The translations under genes and the position numbers were made by a program. DNA of 64,000 bases, from contig NZ_VSFA01000006.1 in assembly GCF_008119785.1 (NCBI RefSeq), forward strand, positions 120,817 through 184,816, written 5' to 3'. This DNA comes from Micromonospora sp. MP36. GTDB lineage: Bacteria > Actinomycetota > Actinomycetes > Mycobacteriales > Micromonosporaceae. The notes under the pieces were generated by a model. It was not told where the DNA came from and searched no databases. It saw nothing but the letters and a program-made list of their open reading frames with translations. Shown here piece by piece: positions 8,726 to 18,299 of this stretch; position 1 is the stretch's first letter, and every line of letters begins with the position of its first letter.

Positions 8726-9514
8726 TCAGAAGAAGAGGCCGCGGCGGTGGAGGGACTGGCGTAGCCAGGCGTCCAGCTGGGCGGCCCAGTCGGTGCGGTC
8801 GGCCGTCGCGTGGTCGACGGTGAATCTCCCGAAGGCGTCCCGGCCCTCGGTGAACAGGCCGCCCCGCTTGTCGAGCTCCAACACCACCTGCACCTGGTGC
8901 GGGTCGGTCACGAAGGTGACCTCCAGCTGGTTGATCGCGCTGGCGTACTGCGGCGCCGGGTGGAACTCGATCTCCTGGTAGAACGGCAGGCTCTGGTGTA
9001 CGCCGTAGAGGTGCCCGCGCTCCACGTCGGCCCGGGCGAACCGGAAGCCCAGCCGCAGCAGCGCCTCCAGCAGCCGCTCCTGGGCGGGCAGCGGGTGCAC
9101 CGCCACCGGGTCCAGGTCGCCCTTGTCCACCGCCCGGGCCACCTCCAGCTCCGTACGCAGCCCCATCGTCATGCCGTGCAGGTGCTGGCCGTACAGGTCG
9201 GTCAGCGGGGTCTCCCAGGGCACCTCGAAGCGGAACGGCACCTCGTACCGCTGCCCCGGGTCCAGCCGGAACGCGCCGGTCACCGGCCGGCGGCCGAACT
9301 CCTGCGTGGTGTCGTACTCGGAGTCGCCGCTCTCCACCTCGACCCGGGTGACCAGGCCCAGCGCCACGTACGTCACGTCCACCGGGTGGTCCCCGCCGAC
9401 CACCTGGATCCGGCCCTCCAGGTGCCCGCCCGGGCGGCAGTTCGGGTTGGCCAGCACCGTCTCCACCGACGGACCGCCCACTCCCATCGCCTGCATGAGC
9501 CGTTTGAAGACCAC
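8726..9514 (-). CDS. spo0M: Spo0M family sporulation-control protein
   Basis: A 262-residue arrestin-fold protein. The N-terminus ([20 protein letters not shown]) and the early [13 protein letters not shown] strand are typical of Spo0M. The body is beta-rich, including [16 protein letters not shown] and [14 protein letters not shown]. In Bacillus, Spo0M negatively modulates sporulation; actinobacterial homologues are common and their role is less clear. The GTG start at 9514 follows GGGAGG by 6 bases. It is divergent from the sigma factor gene with about 227 bases between them. Confidence 0.9.
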   Translation of the reverse strand: MVFKRLMQAMGVGGPSVETVLANPNCRPGGHLEGRIQVVGGDHPVDVTYVALGLVTRVEVESGDSEYDTTQEFGRRPVTGAFRLDPGQRYEVPFRFEVPWETPLTDLYGQHLHGMTMGLRTELEVARAVDKGDLDPVAVHPLPAQERLLEALLRLGFRFARADVERGHLYGVHQSLPFYQEIEFHPAPQYASAINQLEVTFVTDPHQVQVVLELDKRGGLFTEGRDAFGRFTVDHATADRTDWAAQLDAWLRQSLHRRGLFF

Positions 9515-9741
9515 CGCGTCCTCCCATCGCCTGTGCTGCCGGGCCCGGGTGGCCGACCGCTGGCACGGTAACCGCCTCCGGCAAGCGGCACCGGACGTTC
9601 CGCACGGATTGCTGTCGGTTCCCCGATCGCCTCACTCCCGTTTCACGCCTCGACCGCCAAGCTGTTTCGTACCGGCACCACCGGGCCGGCACGCGGCACG
9701 GAACCCGGTACGCGGCACGAAGGACACGGGGAGAGACAGAG

Positions 9742-10758
<1,017 letters not shown>

Positions 10759-10770
10759 GCAGGCCCGCCC

Positions 10771-10807
10771 CACTGGAGGCCCCGGCGGTTCGCCGGGGCC
10801 TCCAGTG
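10771..10807 (+). terminator. strong hairpin after the sigma factor gene
   Basis: CACTGGAGGCCCCGGCG (10771-10787) pairs with CGCCGGGGCCTCCAGTG (10791-10807), a near-perfect 16-17 base stem with a minimal loop. It separates the gene from the convergent pat gene and could serve both strands. Confidence 0.88.
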
Positions 10808-10827
10808 CTTGGACCTGAGGCCCTTCC

Positions 10828-13383
10828 CTACAGCCGGCGGGGGCCGGTGTCCGGGCGGGGTGACTCGAGGCCGGTGCGGACGGTGGCGTGCAGCACGGAG
10901 ATGCCGTCCGGCCGGGCCAACACCGGGTTGAGGGTCAGCGAGCGCACCCGGGGCTGCTCGTCGGCGAGCCGCCCGACCCGCAGCAGCAGGTCGACCAGGG
11001 CCGCCCGATCCACCGGCACGCCGCCCCGGTACCCGCGCAGCAACGGCGCCGCCCGGGGCTCATCGACCAGCTCGGCAGCGTCCCGGTCGGTCAGCGGCAC
11101 CGCGCGCCAGGCCCGGTCACCGAGCAGCTCGGTCGCCACCCCACCCAGCCCGAAGCCGACCACCGGACCGAACGCCGGATCCTCCACCAGCTCCACCACA
11201 CACGCCACCCCGGGCGGAACCATCGGCTGGACCAGGACGTCCGCGCCGAAGGCCGCAGCCATCTCGGCGTACGCGCGGCGCAGCGCGGCCGGGTCGGCCA
11301 GGTCGAGGCGGACCGCGCCGAGGTCCAGGCGGTGCCGCAGCCCCGGGGCGGCGGCCTTGAGCGCGACCGGGTAGCCGAGGCGCTCGGCCGCCGCCAGGGC
11401 CTCGTCGGCCGAGCGCGCCGGCACCGACCCCACCACGTCGATCCCGTACGCCCCGAGCAGCGCCGCCGCGTCCGCGCCGTCGACCCGCAGCGCGGCCTGT
11501 CCGGCGGCCCGGTCGATGCGGTCCAGCTCGGGCAGCACCCCGGGCGGGCGGCGCAGCCAGTCGGCGTACGTGCTGACCCGGGCGAGCGCCCGGACCGCCT
11601 CCTCCACGCTCGGGTACGCCGGCACCCCGGCCGGCACCCGGCCGGCGATGAACGTCGCCACCACCGGCTTGCCGACGGTCGCCGCGTCGGGCAGCGCGGC
11701 GGTGAAGTCGGCCTCCGGGTCGGTGAGCTGGCCGGGCAGCGGCGGCGCGAAGACGGCCACCACCGCATCCACCCGCTCGTCGGCGGCGGAGGCGGCGAGC
11801 GCGGCCGCGTACTCGGCGGCGCCGGCCCGAGGGCCGACGTCGTACGGGTAGCCGTCGGCCACGGTGAGGCCCTGGGCGGCGCACGCGGTGGCGGCCAGCC
11901 CGGTCAACGCCGAGGAGTTGCCGACCACGGCGACCCGCCGGCCGGCCGGCAGCGGCTGGTGGGCCAGGAGCACGCCGACGTCGAGCAGCTCGGCGACGGT
12001 GTCCACGCGGATCACCCCGGACTGGGCGAAGAGCGCACTGACGGCGGCGGCGTCCAGCGCCGGCCCGTCGCCGAGCCCGGGCGGGCGGGCCAGCGAGGCG
12101 AGCGCCACGATCGGCTTGCTCCGGCCGATCCGCCGGGCCAGCCGGGCGAACTTACGCGGGTTGCCGAAGGTCTCCAGGTAGAGCGTGATGACGTCGGTGC
12201 CGGGGTCGTCCTGCCAGTACTGGAGCAGATCGTTGCCGGAGACGTCGGCCCGGTTGCCGGCGGAGACGAAGCTGGACAGGCCCAGCCCGCGCCGCGACGC
12301 CTCGGCCAGCAGGGCCACCCCGAACGCGCCGGACTGGCTGAAGACGCCCACCCGGCCGGAGGCCGGCAGCACCGGGGCGAGCGTGGCGTTGAGGCGTACC
12401 GCCGGGTCGGTGTTGGCGACGCCGAGACAGTTCGGGCCGACCACCCGCATGCCGGCCAGGTGGGCCGCGCGGACCAGGGCACGCTGGGCGGCCGCTCCCG
12501 CCGGGCCGGACTCGGCGAAACCGGCCGAGATCACCACGAGCCCATGCGCGCCGGCCTTCGCGGCGTCGGCGACCACCTCGGTCACCGCCTCCGGGGCCAC
12601 CGCCACCACCGCCAGGTCCACGTCGAGCCCAGCGTCGACCGCCGACGGATAGGCGGGCAGCCCCGCCACGGTCGCCGCCGTCGGGTGCACCGGGACGATC
12701 GCGCCGGTGAAGCCGCCGTCGCGCAGATGCCCGAGCAGGGCCGCGCCGACGCCCTGCCCGGTGGTGCTGGCGCCGTAGACGGCGATGCCGCGCGGGGCGA
12801 GCAGCCGGGCGATCGAGCGGGCCTCGGTGCGGTGCTCCCGGCCGCGCTGCACCTCCAGAGTCGCCTCGGTGGGGGCGATCGGGAAGCTCAGGTGCACCAC
12901 GCCGTCGGCGTACTGGCGCTGGACCTGGTAGCCGAAGTCGGAGAAGACCCGCAGCATCGCCCCGTTGGCCGGGAGCACCTCGGCGACGAAGTGCACGATG
13001 CCGAACCGGCGGCCCGCGTCGGCCAGGTGCTCCAGCAGCACCGAGCCGATCCCCCGGCCCTGGTACGCGTCCTCCACCACGAAGGCCACCTCGGCCTCCG
13101 GCGACCCCGGGCCGAGCCGCTCGTACCGGCCGACGGCGACGATCCGGCCGCCGGCCAGCACCACGAACGCCTCCCGGTCGCGGTGGTCGACGTTGACGAA
13201 ACGTTGCAGGTCCCGCTCCGGGATACGCGGATATGGCGAGAAGTAGCGCAGGTAGCGGGTGCGCTCGGAGAAGCGCGAGTGCATCCCCACGATCCCCGGG
13301 CCGTCGTCCGGGCGGATCTGTCGCAGCTGGACGGTCGTGCCGTCGCTGAGCAGCACGTCCGCCGGTTGCTCGACTGTGGTCAC
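10828..13383 (-). CDS. pat: Pat-type protein lysine acetyltransferase: GNAT fused to NDP-forming acyl-CoA synthetase domains
   Basis: An 851-residue fusion. An N-terminal GNAT domain comes first (about 10-165; acetyl-CoA loop AYQGRGIGSVLLEHL). A CoA-binding domain (about 195-300), a succinyl-CoA-ligase-like domain (GVFSQSGAFGVALLAEA onward) and an ATP-grasp domain (about 640-845) follow. Such proteins acetylate AMP-forming acyl-CoA synthetases on a lysine to inactivate them. The segment where NDP-forming synthetases carry the SHTGSLAG-type catalytic His reads GLGDGPALDAAAVSALF, so that His is absent and the synthetase half is probably a regulatory ligand sensor. GTG 13383 has GGGGGAGG 8 bases upstream; a TTG at 13401 is less likely. 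acuC lies just upstream. Confidence 0.88.
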   Translation of the reverse strand: MTTVEQPADVLLSDGTTVQLRQIRPDDGPGIVGMHSRFSERTRYLRYFSPYPRIPERDLQRFVNVDHRDREAFVVLAGGRIVAVGRYERLGPGSPEAEVAFVVEDAYQGRGIGSVLLEHLADAGRRFGIVHFVAEVLPANGAMLRVFSDFGYQVQRQYADGVVHLSFPIAPTEATLEVQRGREHRTEARSIARLLAPRGIAVYGASTTGQGVGAALLGHLRDGGFTGAIVPVHPTAATVAGLPAYPSAVDAGLDVDLAVVAVAPEAVTEVVADAAKAGAHGLVVISAGFAESGPAGAAAQRALVRAAHLAGMRVVGPNCLGVANTDPAVRLNATLAPVLPASGRVGVFSQSGAFGVALLAEASRRGLGLSSFVSAGNRADVSGNDLLQYWQDDPGTDVITLYLETFGNPRKFARLARRIGRSKPIVALASLARPPGLGDGPALDAAAVSALFAQSGVIRVDTVAELLDVGVLLAHQPLPAGRRVAVVGNSSALTGLAATACAAQGLTVADGYPYDVGPRAGAAEYAAALAASAADERVDAVVAVFAPPLPGQLTDPEADFTAALPDAATVGKPVVATFIAGRVPAGVPAYPSVEEAVRALARVSTYADWLRRPPGVLPELDRIDRAAGQAALRVDGADAAALLGAYGIDVVGSVPARSADEALAAAERLGYPVALKAAAPGLRHRLDLGAVRLDLADPAALRRAYAEMAAAFGADVLVQPMVPPGVACVVELVEDPAFGPVVGFGLGGVATELLGDRAWRAVPLTDRDAAELVDEPRAAPLLRGYRGGVPVDRAALVDLLLRVGRLADEQPRVRSLTLNPVLARPDGISVLHATVRTGLESPRPDTGPRRL

Positions 13384-13408
13384 CGCTCGGTCCTCCCCCA
13401 ACCGCCGG

Positions 13409-14590
13409 TCAGTCGCGTGGATCGTGCGGATCGAGCCCGAACAGCGGGAAGACCGCCCGGCGACTGGCCGCGATCGCCCGGTCCACCGCGTTCGGCTCGC
13501 CGTTCGGCTGCCATGGCTCGTACGCCGGGTCGGCGTCGTCGGTCATCCGCAGCGGCACCTCGCGGCTGGGCCGCCGCTTCGCCGCCAACTCCCGCCAGGT
13601 CGGCGGGGTGAGCGTGGCCGGGTCGAGGGGGTCCCCGGTGGCCACGGCCAGCAGGTGCGTCCACGCCCGGGGCACCACCTCGACCAGCGCGTACCCGCCG
13701 CCGCCGAAGGCCACCCAGCGGCCGTCGCACAGCTCGTCGGCGAGCGCCCGCAACGCCAGGTAGGTGGCCCGCTGCCCGTCGACCGAGAGCCGCAGGTCGG
13801 CCAGCGGGTCGAGCCGGTGACCGTCGGCCCCGCACTGGGTGACCAGGAGCTGGGGCCGGAACGCCCGCAGCACCGACGGCACGATGGCGTGGAAGGCGCG
13901 CTGCCAGGCCGCGTCCCCGACGCCGGGCGGCAGCGGCACGTTGACCGCGGTGCCCTCCGCACCCGGCCCGCCGGTCTCGTCGGGGAAGCCGGTGCCCGGG
14001 AAGAGCGCGAGCGGGGTCTCGTGCAGGCTGACCGTGAGCACCCGCGGGTCGCGGTAGAAGATCTCCTGCACCCCGTCGCCGTGGTGCACGTCCACGTCCA
14101 CGTACGCGATCCGTTCCGCGCCCAGGTCGAGCAGGCGGGCGATGGCCACCGCCGGGTCGTTGTAGACGCAGAACCCGGCGGCCCGGTCCGGCATGGCGTG
14201 GTGCAGCCCGCCGGCCACGTTGACCGCCCGGCGCGCCTCCCCGCGCCACACCGCCTCGGCGGCGGCCACGCTCGCGCCGGCGACCAGCGCGCTCGACTCG
14301 TGTATGCCGTCGAAGACGGGATTGTCCGAGGTGCCCAGCCCGTAGCCGGCGAAGAGCGGGTCGCGCGGGGCGGCCCGCACGGCGTCGAGGTAGCGGGGGT
14401 CGTGCACCCGGCTCAGCAGCTCGTCGTCGGCCGGTTCCGGCTTGACCAACCGGACCCCGGGCCGGTCCAGCACCCCGAGATCGCGGGCGAGCGCGATGGT
14501 CAACTCCACCCGGACCGGGTCGAGCGGATGATCACCCATGTCGTAGGCGAGCAGGGCCTCGTCCCACACCACCACCGTGTCGTCGGCCAT
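13409..14590 (-). CDS. acuC: AcuC-type class I histone-deacetylase-like protein deacetylase
   Basis: A 393-residue zinc deacetylase that removes acetyl groups from lysines, classically reactivating acetyl-CoA synthetase. Class I HDAC landmarks are present: the His dyad His130-His131 in GGLHHAMP, FCVYNDPA, and zinc ligands Asp167 and His169 in YVDVDVHHGDG, with a third ligand expected in the QCGADGHRLDPL loop. The Gly-rich GGGGYALVEVVPRAW segment closes the site. It sits 25 bases ahead of pat on the same strand, so acetylation eraser and writer are probably made from one transcript, with the rhodanese gene 47 bases upstream. Confidence 0.92.
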   Translation of the reverse strand: MADDTVVVWDEALLAYDMGDHPLDPVRVELTIALARDLGVLDRPGVRLVKPEPADDELLSRVHDPRYLDAVRAAPRDPLFAGYGLGTSDNPVFDGIHESSALVAGASVAAAEAVWRGEARRAVNVAGGLHHAMPDRAAGFCVYNDPAVAIARLLDLGAERIAYVDVDVHHGDGVQEIFYRDPRVLTVSLHETPLALFPGTGFPDETGGPGAEGTAVNVPLPPGVGDAAWQRAFHAIVPSVLRAFRPQLLVTQCGADGHRLDPLADLRLSVDGQRATYLALRALADELCDGRWVAFGGGGYALVEVVPRAWTHLLAVATGDPLDPATLTPPTWRELAAKRRPSREVPLRMTDDADPAYEPWQPNGEPNAVDRAIAASRRAVFPLFGLDPHDPRD

Positions 14591-14637
14591 GGGCTCATCG
14601 TCGCACGGGCGCCCGACCCCGCCCACCGCACGCACAG

Positions 14638-15495
14638 TCAGCGGCCGGACGGCCCACTGGTGGCCACCGGACGGTCCGGGTCGGCCACCCAGTTGCTCCA
14701 CGAGCCTACGTACAGGGCGGCGTCCGGTCGGCCGGCGAGGTGCAACGCCAGCACCGCCTGCGCGGCGGTCACCCCCGAGCCGCAGTACGCCCCGACCGGC
14801 GCGCCCTCGGCGACCCCGGCGGCCGCGAACCGCTCGCGCAGCGCCTCGGCGGCGGGGAAGCGGCCGTCGGTGACGTACTCCGGGGCGGGCAGGTTCACCG
14901 CGCCGGGCACGTGCCCGGCGACCGGGTCGATCGGCTCGGTCTCGCCCCGGTAGCGGGGGGCGGCCCGCACGTCCAGCAGCACCCCGGTGTCGGCGGCGGC
15001 CAGCCGGGCCGCCTCCCCGGCGTCGAGCACGGGCAGCGCCCCCGGCGCCACGGTGACGTCGCCCGGGGCCGGCGTGGGCGCCTCGGTGGCGACGGGCAGC
15101 CCGGCCGCGGCCCAGGCGGGGAAGCCGCCGTGCAGCACCCGCACCGCCCGGTGGCCCGCCCAGCGCAGCGTCCACCAGGCCCGGGCGGCGGACATGCCGT
15201 CGCCGCCGTCGTACACGACGACCGGGTGACCGGCGCGGACGCCGGCGGCCCGCAGTGCGGCCTGGAGCGCGGCGGGGTCGGGCAGCGGGTGCCGGCCGGC
15301 CGCGCCCGGCCGGCCGCACAACTCGGTGTCCAGGTCGATGAAGACGGCGCCCGGCAGGTGGCCGGCGGCGTAGTCGTCCCAGCCGGGCGGCCCGACGAGC
15401 CGCCACCGGACGTCGAGCAGGGTGGGCGGGTCGGCGCGGTCGAGCTCGGCGGCGAGCCGGTCGGGCTCGATCAGCAGGTCATCGGTTCCGGACAT
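14638..15495 (-). CDS. two-domain rhodanese-like sulfurtransferase
   Basis: A 285-residue thiosulfate/3-mercaptopyruvate sulfurtransferase with tandem rhodanese domains. The N-terminal domain (about 10-135) is non-catalytic, with Asp (YDGGDG) at the place of the active Cys. The C-terminal domain (about 155-275) carries Cys238 in the loop YCGSGVTA. The CGSGVTA loop is more typical of mercaptopyruvate sulfurtransferases than CRKGVTA of thiosulfate rhodanese. It starts 98 bases from the divergent DtxR-type gene and leads the acuC-pat operon. Any link between sulfur transfer and acetylation is not evident. Confidence 0.9.
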   Translation of the reverse strand: MSGTDDLLIEPDRLAAELDRADPPTLLDVRWRLVGPPGWDDYAAGHLPGAVFIDLDTELCGRPGAAGRHPLPDPAALQAALRAAGVRAGHPVVVYDGGDGMSAARAWWTLRWAGHRAVRVLHGGFPAWAAAGLPVATEAPTPAPGDVTVAPGALPVLDAGEAARLAAADTGVLLDVRAAPRYRGETEPIDPVAGHVPGAVNLPAPEYVTDGRFPAAEALRERFAAAGVAEGAPVGAYCGSGVTAAQAVLALHLAGRPDAALYVGSWSNWVADPDRPVATSGPSGR

Positions 15496-15593
15496 GCGGT
15501 CCAGTCAACACCATCCGGGCAGCGACCTCGCGGTTCGGCGTCGGCCGATCGTCGGTGGGTCCGGGTAACATCGATCACCGGGAGGCCGCTGAC

Positions 15594-16280
15594 GTGAAGC
15601 ATGACCTGGTCGACACGACCGAGATGTACCTGCGCACCATCCTCGAGCTCGAGGAGGAGGGGGTGCCGCCGCTGCGCGCCCGGATCGCGGAGCGGTTGAA
15701 GCAGAGCGGTCCCACCGTCAGCCAGACCGTCGCCCGGATGGAGCGGGACGGCCTGCTCACGGTCGAGGGCGACCGGCACCTGTCGCTCACCCCGCTGGGC
15801 CGCGGCACCGCGGTTTCGGTCATGCGTAAGCACCGGCTGGCCGAGCTGCTGCTGGTGAACGTGATCGGGATGCCCTACGAGGAGGCCCACGACGAGGCCT
15901 GCCGGTGGGAGCACGTGATGAGCGACGCGGTGGAGAAGCGGGTCTACGACCTGCTCAACCGCCCCACCCGCTCGCCGTACGGCAACCCGATCCCGGGGCT
16001 GGAGGAGCTGGGCGAGCCCGGCGAGCCGGAGACCGAGTCCGCGGAGACCGAGCGCAACCTCGCCTTCCCCGGCCTCGCCGGCCCGGTGGTGGTGCGGCGG
16101 ATCTGCGAGAGCGTGCAGACCGACGCGGACGTGCTCCGGCAACTGCACGCGGCGGGCGTCGACCCGGGCGCCACGGTGACCGTGGCGCAGGAGCGCGACG
16201 GCGTCTCGATCGACCGCTCCGGCGACCGGGTCCGGCTGCCTCGCGAGGTGGCCTCCCGGGTGTTCGTCGCGGCCCGCTGA
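15594..16280 (+). CDS. DtxR/IdeR-type metal-dependent transcriptional repressor
   Basis: A 228-residue regulator with three parts: winged helix-turn-helix (residues 1-65), dimerisation/metal domain (66-140) and an SH3-like C-terminus (about 150-225). The ligands of both DtxR metal sites are conserved with an offset of one: Met11, His80, Glu84, His99, Cys103, Glu106 and His107 (KHRLAELLL and CRWEHVM). This favours an Fe(II)-sensing iron repressor over a Mn-sensing MntR, which lacks the Cys. GTG 15594 has GGGAGG about 8 bases upstream; ATG 15555 in frame does not. Confidence 0.92.
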   Translation: MKHDLVDTTEMYLRTILELEEEGVPPLRARIAERLKQSGPTVSQTVARMERDGLLTVEGDRHLSLTPLGRGTAVSVMRKHRLAELLLVNVIGMPYEEAHDEACRWEHVMSDAVEKRVYDLLNRPTRSPYGNPIPGLEELGEPGEPETESAETERNLAFPGLAGPVVVRRICESVQTDADVLRQLHAAGVDPGATVTVAQERDGVSIDRSGDRVRLPREVASRVFVAAR

Positions 16281-16305
16281 CCCGCCGGTCAGGATCTTCG
16301 CCGAC

Positions 16306-16327
16306 CCCGCCGGTCAGAGCCGGCGGG
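16306..16327. terminator. hairpin between the DtxR-type gene and DUF3558 lipoprotein gene
   Basis: CCCGCCGG (16306-16313) and CCGGCGGG (16320-16327) form a perfect 8-base stem with a 6-base loop that includes the lipoprotein stop codon. A second CCCGCCGGTCAG copy begins at 16281, giving a short direct repeat. Confidence 0.5.
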
Positions 16328-16862
16328 TGTCCACCGCCTTGGCCAGGTTGACCAGCTTGCCGGCCATCTTCTCCGCCTCCGCCGGATCCGTCCCTGGCGG
16401 GCTGGTCCAGCGGAGGGTGGCCAGCCGCCCCTCGGTGGCGAGCCAGCCCACCTCGGCCCCCGGCCCGGCCTTGCCCTTCTTCGGCAGCTTCTGCCGGTAG
16501 GCGATCTTCCCCAGCTTGCTGATCTTCGTGGCGCCGCGGGGCAGCACGTCCTGGGTGAAGCCCGACGTGTCGATCGACGTGTCGGTGACGCTGAGGGTCA
16601 ACTCCGGCAGGAGGCTGCGCTCGGCGCGTACCACGCAGGTGTGGGTGTCGCCCTGCTCCACGGCGGCGGCCACGTCGAAGTGCGCCCCGGTGTGCTTGGC
16701 GATCACCTCGAAGTCGAGCAGCCGGCACGCGCCACCCGAGGACGCCGCCGCCACCTCCACCGGCGCTTGCGCCGCCGGCGGCAGCGCCACCGGAGTGGCC
16801 TCCGCGGCACAGCCGGCGGTCAGCAGTACGGCCGAAGCGGCCAGCCAGGTCCGGGCATGCAC
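16314..16862 (-). CDS. DUF3558-like lipoprotein
   Basis: A 182-residue secreted lipoprotein. The basic and hydrophobic signal (HARTWLAASAVLLTAGC) ends at a lipobox with Cys18. A low-complexity linker follows, then a compact domain with two Cys (ACRLLDFEVIAKHTG and HTCVVRA) placed as in DUF3558 proteins of actinobacteria. GTG 16862 follows GGAGGG by 7 bases. Role unknown; such proteins are often of the mycobacterial LprB/LprC-like surface type. Confidence 0.75.
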   Translation of the reverse strand: MHARTWLAASAVLLTAGCAAEATPVALPPAAQAPVEVAAASSGGACRLLDFEVIAKHTGAHFDVAAAVEQGDTHTCVVRAERSLLPELTLSVTDTSIDTSGFTQDVLPRGATKISKLGKIAYRQKLPKKGKAGPGAEVGWLATEGRLATLRWTSPPGTDPAEAEKMAGKLVNLAKAVDTRRL

Positions 16863-16945
16863 GCTGATCCCTCCACCCTCGCGGCGGGCTGCCCGCCGGA
16901 TGTCCGTCGGACACCGTACGGGGTGCTCGCGTGGGAGGGAAGTCC

Positions 16946-17188
16946 TCAATCGACCACGTACGGGCAGTGCCGGCAGCCGCGCCCGCAGCAGGTGCCGCGT
17001 CGGGCGAGGAACCCGGCGGTGAGCACGAAGAGCCCGGTCTCCGGGTCCAGGTAACCGGCCTCCCCGGCGGCCAGCGCGGCCGCGTGGGCGGCCAGGATCC
17101 GCTCCCGGTCGGGGCGATCGGGCGACAGCCGGGACGGGTGCGGCTCGGTCAACGGCCGGTCCGCCAGGGGTCGTCGCTCTCCGGTCAC
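16946..17188 (-). CDS. DUF5522 family small Cys-rich protein
   Basis: An 80-residue protein of the DUF5522 family. The core begins DRERILAAHAAALAAGE, continues GYLDPETGLFVLTAGFLARRG and ends TCCGRGCRHCPYV, four Cys in a metal-binding-like arrangement. The family is usually noted from its CCG-GCRHCPY tail and has no proven function. It lies downstream of ansA on the same strand across a palindrome. Confidence 0.85.
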   Translation of the reverse strand: MTGERRPLADRPLTEPHPSRLSPDRPDRERILAAHAAALAAGEAGYLDPETGLFVLTAGFLARRGTCCGRGCRHCPYVVD

Positions 17189-17239
17189 CGGGCGAGTCTA
17201 CGGAGCCCGGCCCGGCCGCCTGCCCGGTCACCACCAGGC

Positions 17240-17303
17240 GCGCAACATCCGGGGAGTTGCTGTCTCCTCGTGCCGCGATCCAGCAACTTCCCTGATCGTG
17301 CGG
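17240..17303. repeat. imperfect intergenic palindrome downstream of ansA
   Basis: Arms near 17240-17262 (GCAACATCCGGGGAGTTGCTG) and 17281-17303 (CAGCAACTTCCCTGATCGTG) pair over most of 23 bases; the inner 12 bases GGGGAGTTGCTG/CAGCAACTTCCC have one mismatch. It may end ansA transcription. On the minus strand it reads GATCAGGGAAGTTGCTG, resembling the arms at 8654 and 36011. Confidence 0.6.
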
Positions 17304-17321
17304 ATCTTGGAGCGCACCGGG

Positions 17322-18299
17322 TCACCCGTACCGGTGGAAGGCGTCCGCGACCTGGGCTCGGTCGGCGCCGCCGGCCAGCAGGAGCCGGAGCAGCACCTTC
17401 GCCTTGTACGGGTCGAGCAGCCCACCGCAGACCAGCCCCCGCCGGAGCAGGTCGGTCTCCGAGCCCACCGCCCCGTACGTGTGCCGCAGCACCGACCCGG
17501 CCCCGGTCCGGGAGGTGAGCACCACCGGCATCCGTTCCGCCAGCGCGCCGAGCGCCGGAGCGAAGTCCGGGGGCACGTGCCCCACCCCGAAACCGGCCAC
17601 CACCAGCCCGTCGAGGTCGCGGGCGAGCGCGTCGAGCAGGGCCACGTCGTCGTCGAGGGTGACGGTGTGCAGCGCCACCCGGGTGGCGGCCAGCCGGTCG
17701 GCGTCCACCGGCGGCAGCGGGGCGCGCCGGGGCGGCCGGGTGAGCAGGCGTACCTCTCCCTCGATGACGTGGCCGAGCGGGCCGGCGTTGGGCGAGACGA
17801 AGGTGGCCGTACTGGTGCTGTGGGTCTTGCGGACATGCCGCGCGGCGTGGATCTCGTCGTTGAACGCGACCAGCACGCCGAGGTCGCGCGCGGCCGGCGC
17901 GGCGGCGACCCGGGCGGCGGCGAGCAGGTTCGCCGGGCCGTCCGGGCCGGCGAGCGTGGGGTTGCGCATCGCGCCGGTGAGCACCAGCGGTGCCTCGTGC
18001 GGCCAGACCAGATCGGCCAGGAAGGCACTCTCCTCCAGGCTGTCGGTGCCCTGGGTGACCACCGCGCCGGTCGCCCCGCCCGTCACCGCCGCCCCGGCCG
18101 CCGCCACCAGGTCCAGGACCTGCCGGTACGTCAGCGCGGCGCTCGGCACCGCCTGCACGTCGTGCACGTCGAGCGGGATGTCGGCGAGCCCCGGTACGGC
18201 GGCGGTGAGCTCGGCCCCGGTGAGTCGGCTCACCACGCCCTGCCCCTTGGTTCCCGCCATGGCGATCGTGCCGCCGAGCGTGAACAGCGCGACGGTCAT
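17322..18299 (-). CDS. ansA: type I/II-fold L-asparaginase
   Basis: Hydrolyses asparagine to aspartate and ammonia. The 325-residue length and both catalytic Thr signatures are standard: Thr11 in LGGTIAM and Thr85-Asp86 in VTQGTDSLEE. A conserved Lys lies in the HVRKTHSTSTATF segment. There is no signal peptide, so the enzyme is probably cytoplasmic (AnsA-like). The ATG start overlaps the TGA of the upstream methyltransferase gene. Confidence 0.93.
   Translation of the reverse strand: MTVALFTLGGTIAMAGTKGQGVVSRLTGAELTAAVPGLADIPLDVHDVQAVPSAALTYRQVLDLVAAAGAAVTGGATGAVVTQGTDSLEESAFLADLVWPHEAPLVLTGAMRNPTLAGPDGPANLLAAARVAAAPAARDLGVLVAFNDEIHAARHVRKTHSTSTATFVSPNAGPLGHVIEGEVRLLTRPPRRAPLPPVDADRLAATRVALHTVTLDDDVALLDALARDLDGLVVAGFGVGHVPPDFAPALGALAERMPVVLTSRTGAGSVLRHTYGAVGSETDLLRRGLVCGGLLDPYKAKVLLRLLLAGGADRAQVADAFHRYG

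Noticed and set aside
13384..13401. TTG start for pat at 13401
   Set aside because: GTG 13383 has GGGGGAGG at ideal spacing; the TTG lies inside that site.
10888..13611. 907-codon plus-strand frame opposite pat
   Set aside because: Shadow of the GNAT/synthetase fusion; no domain and no ribosome binding site.
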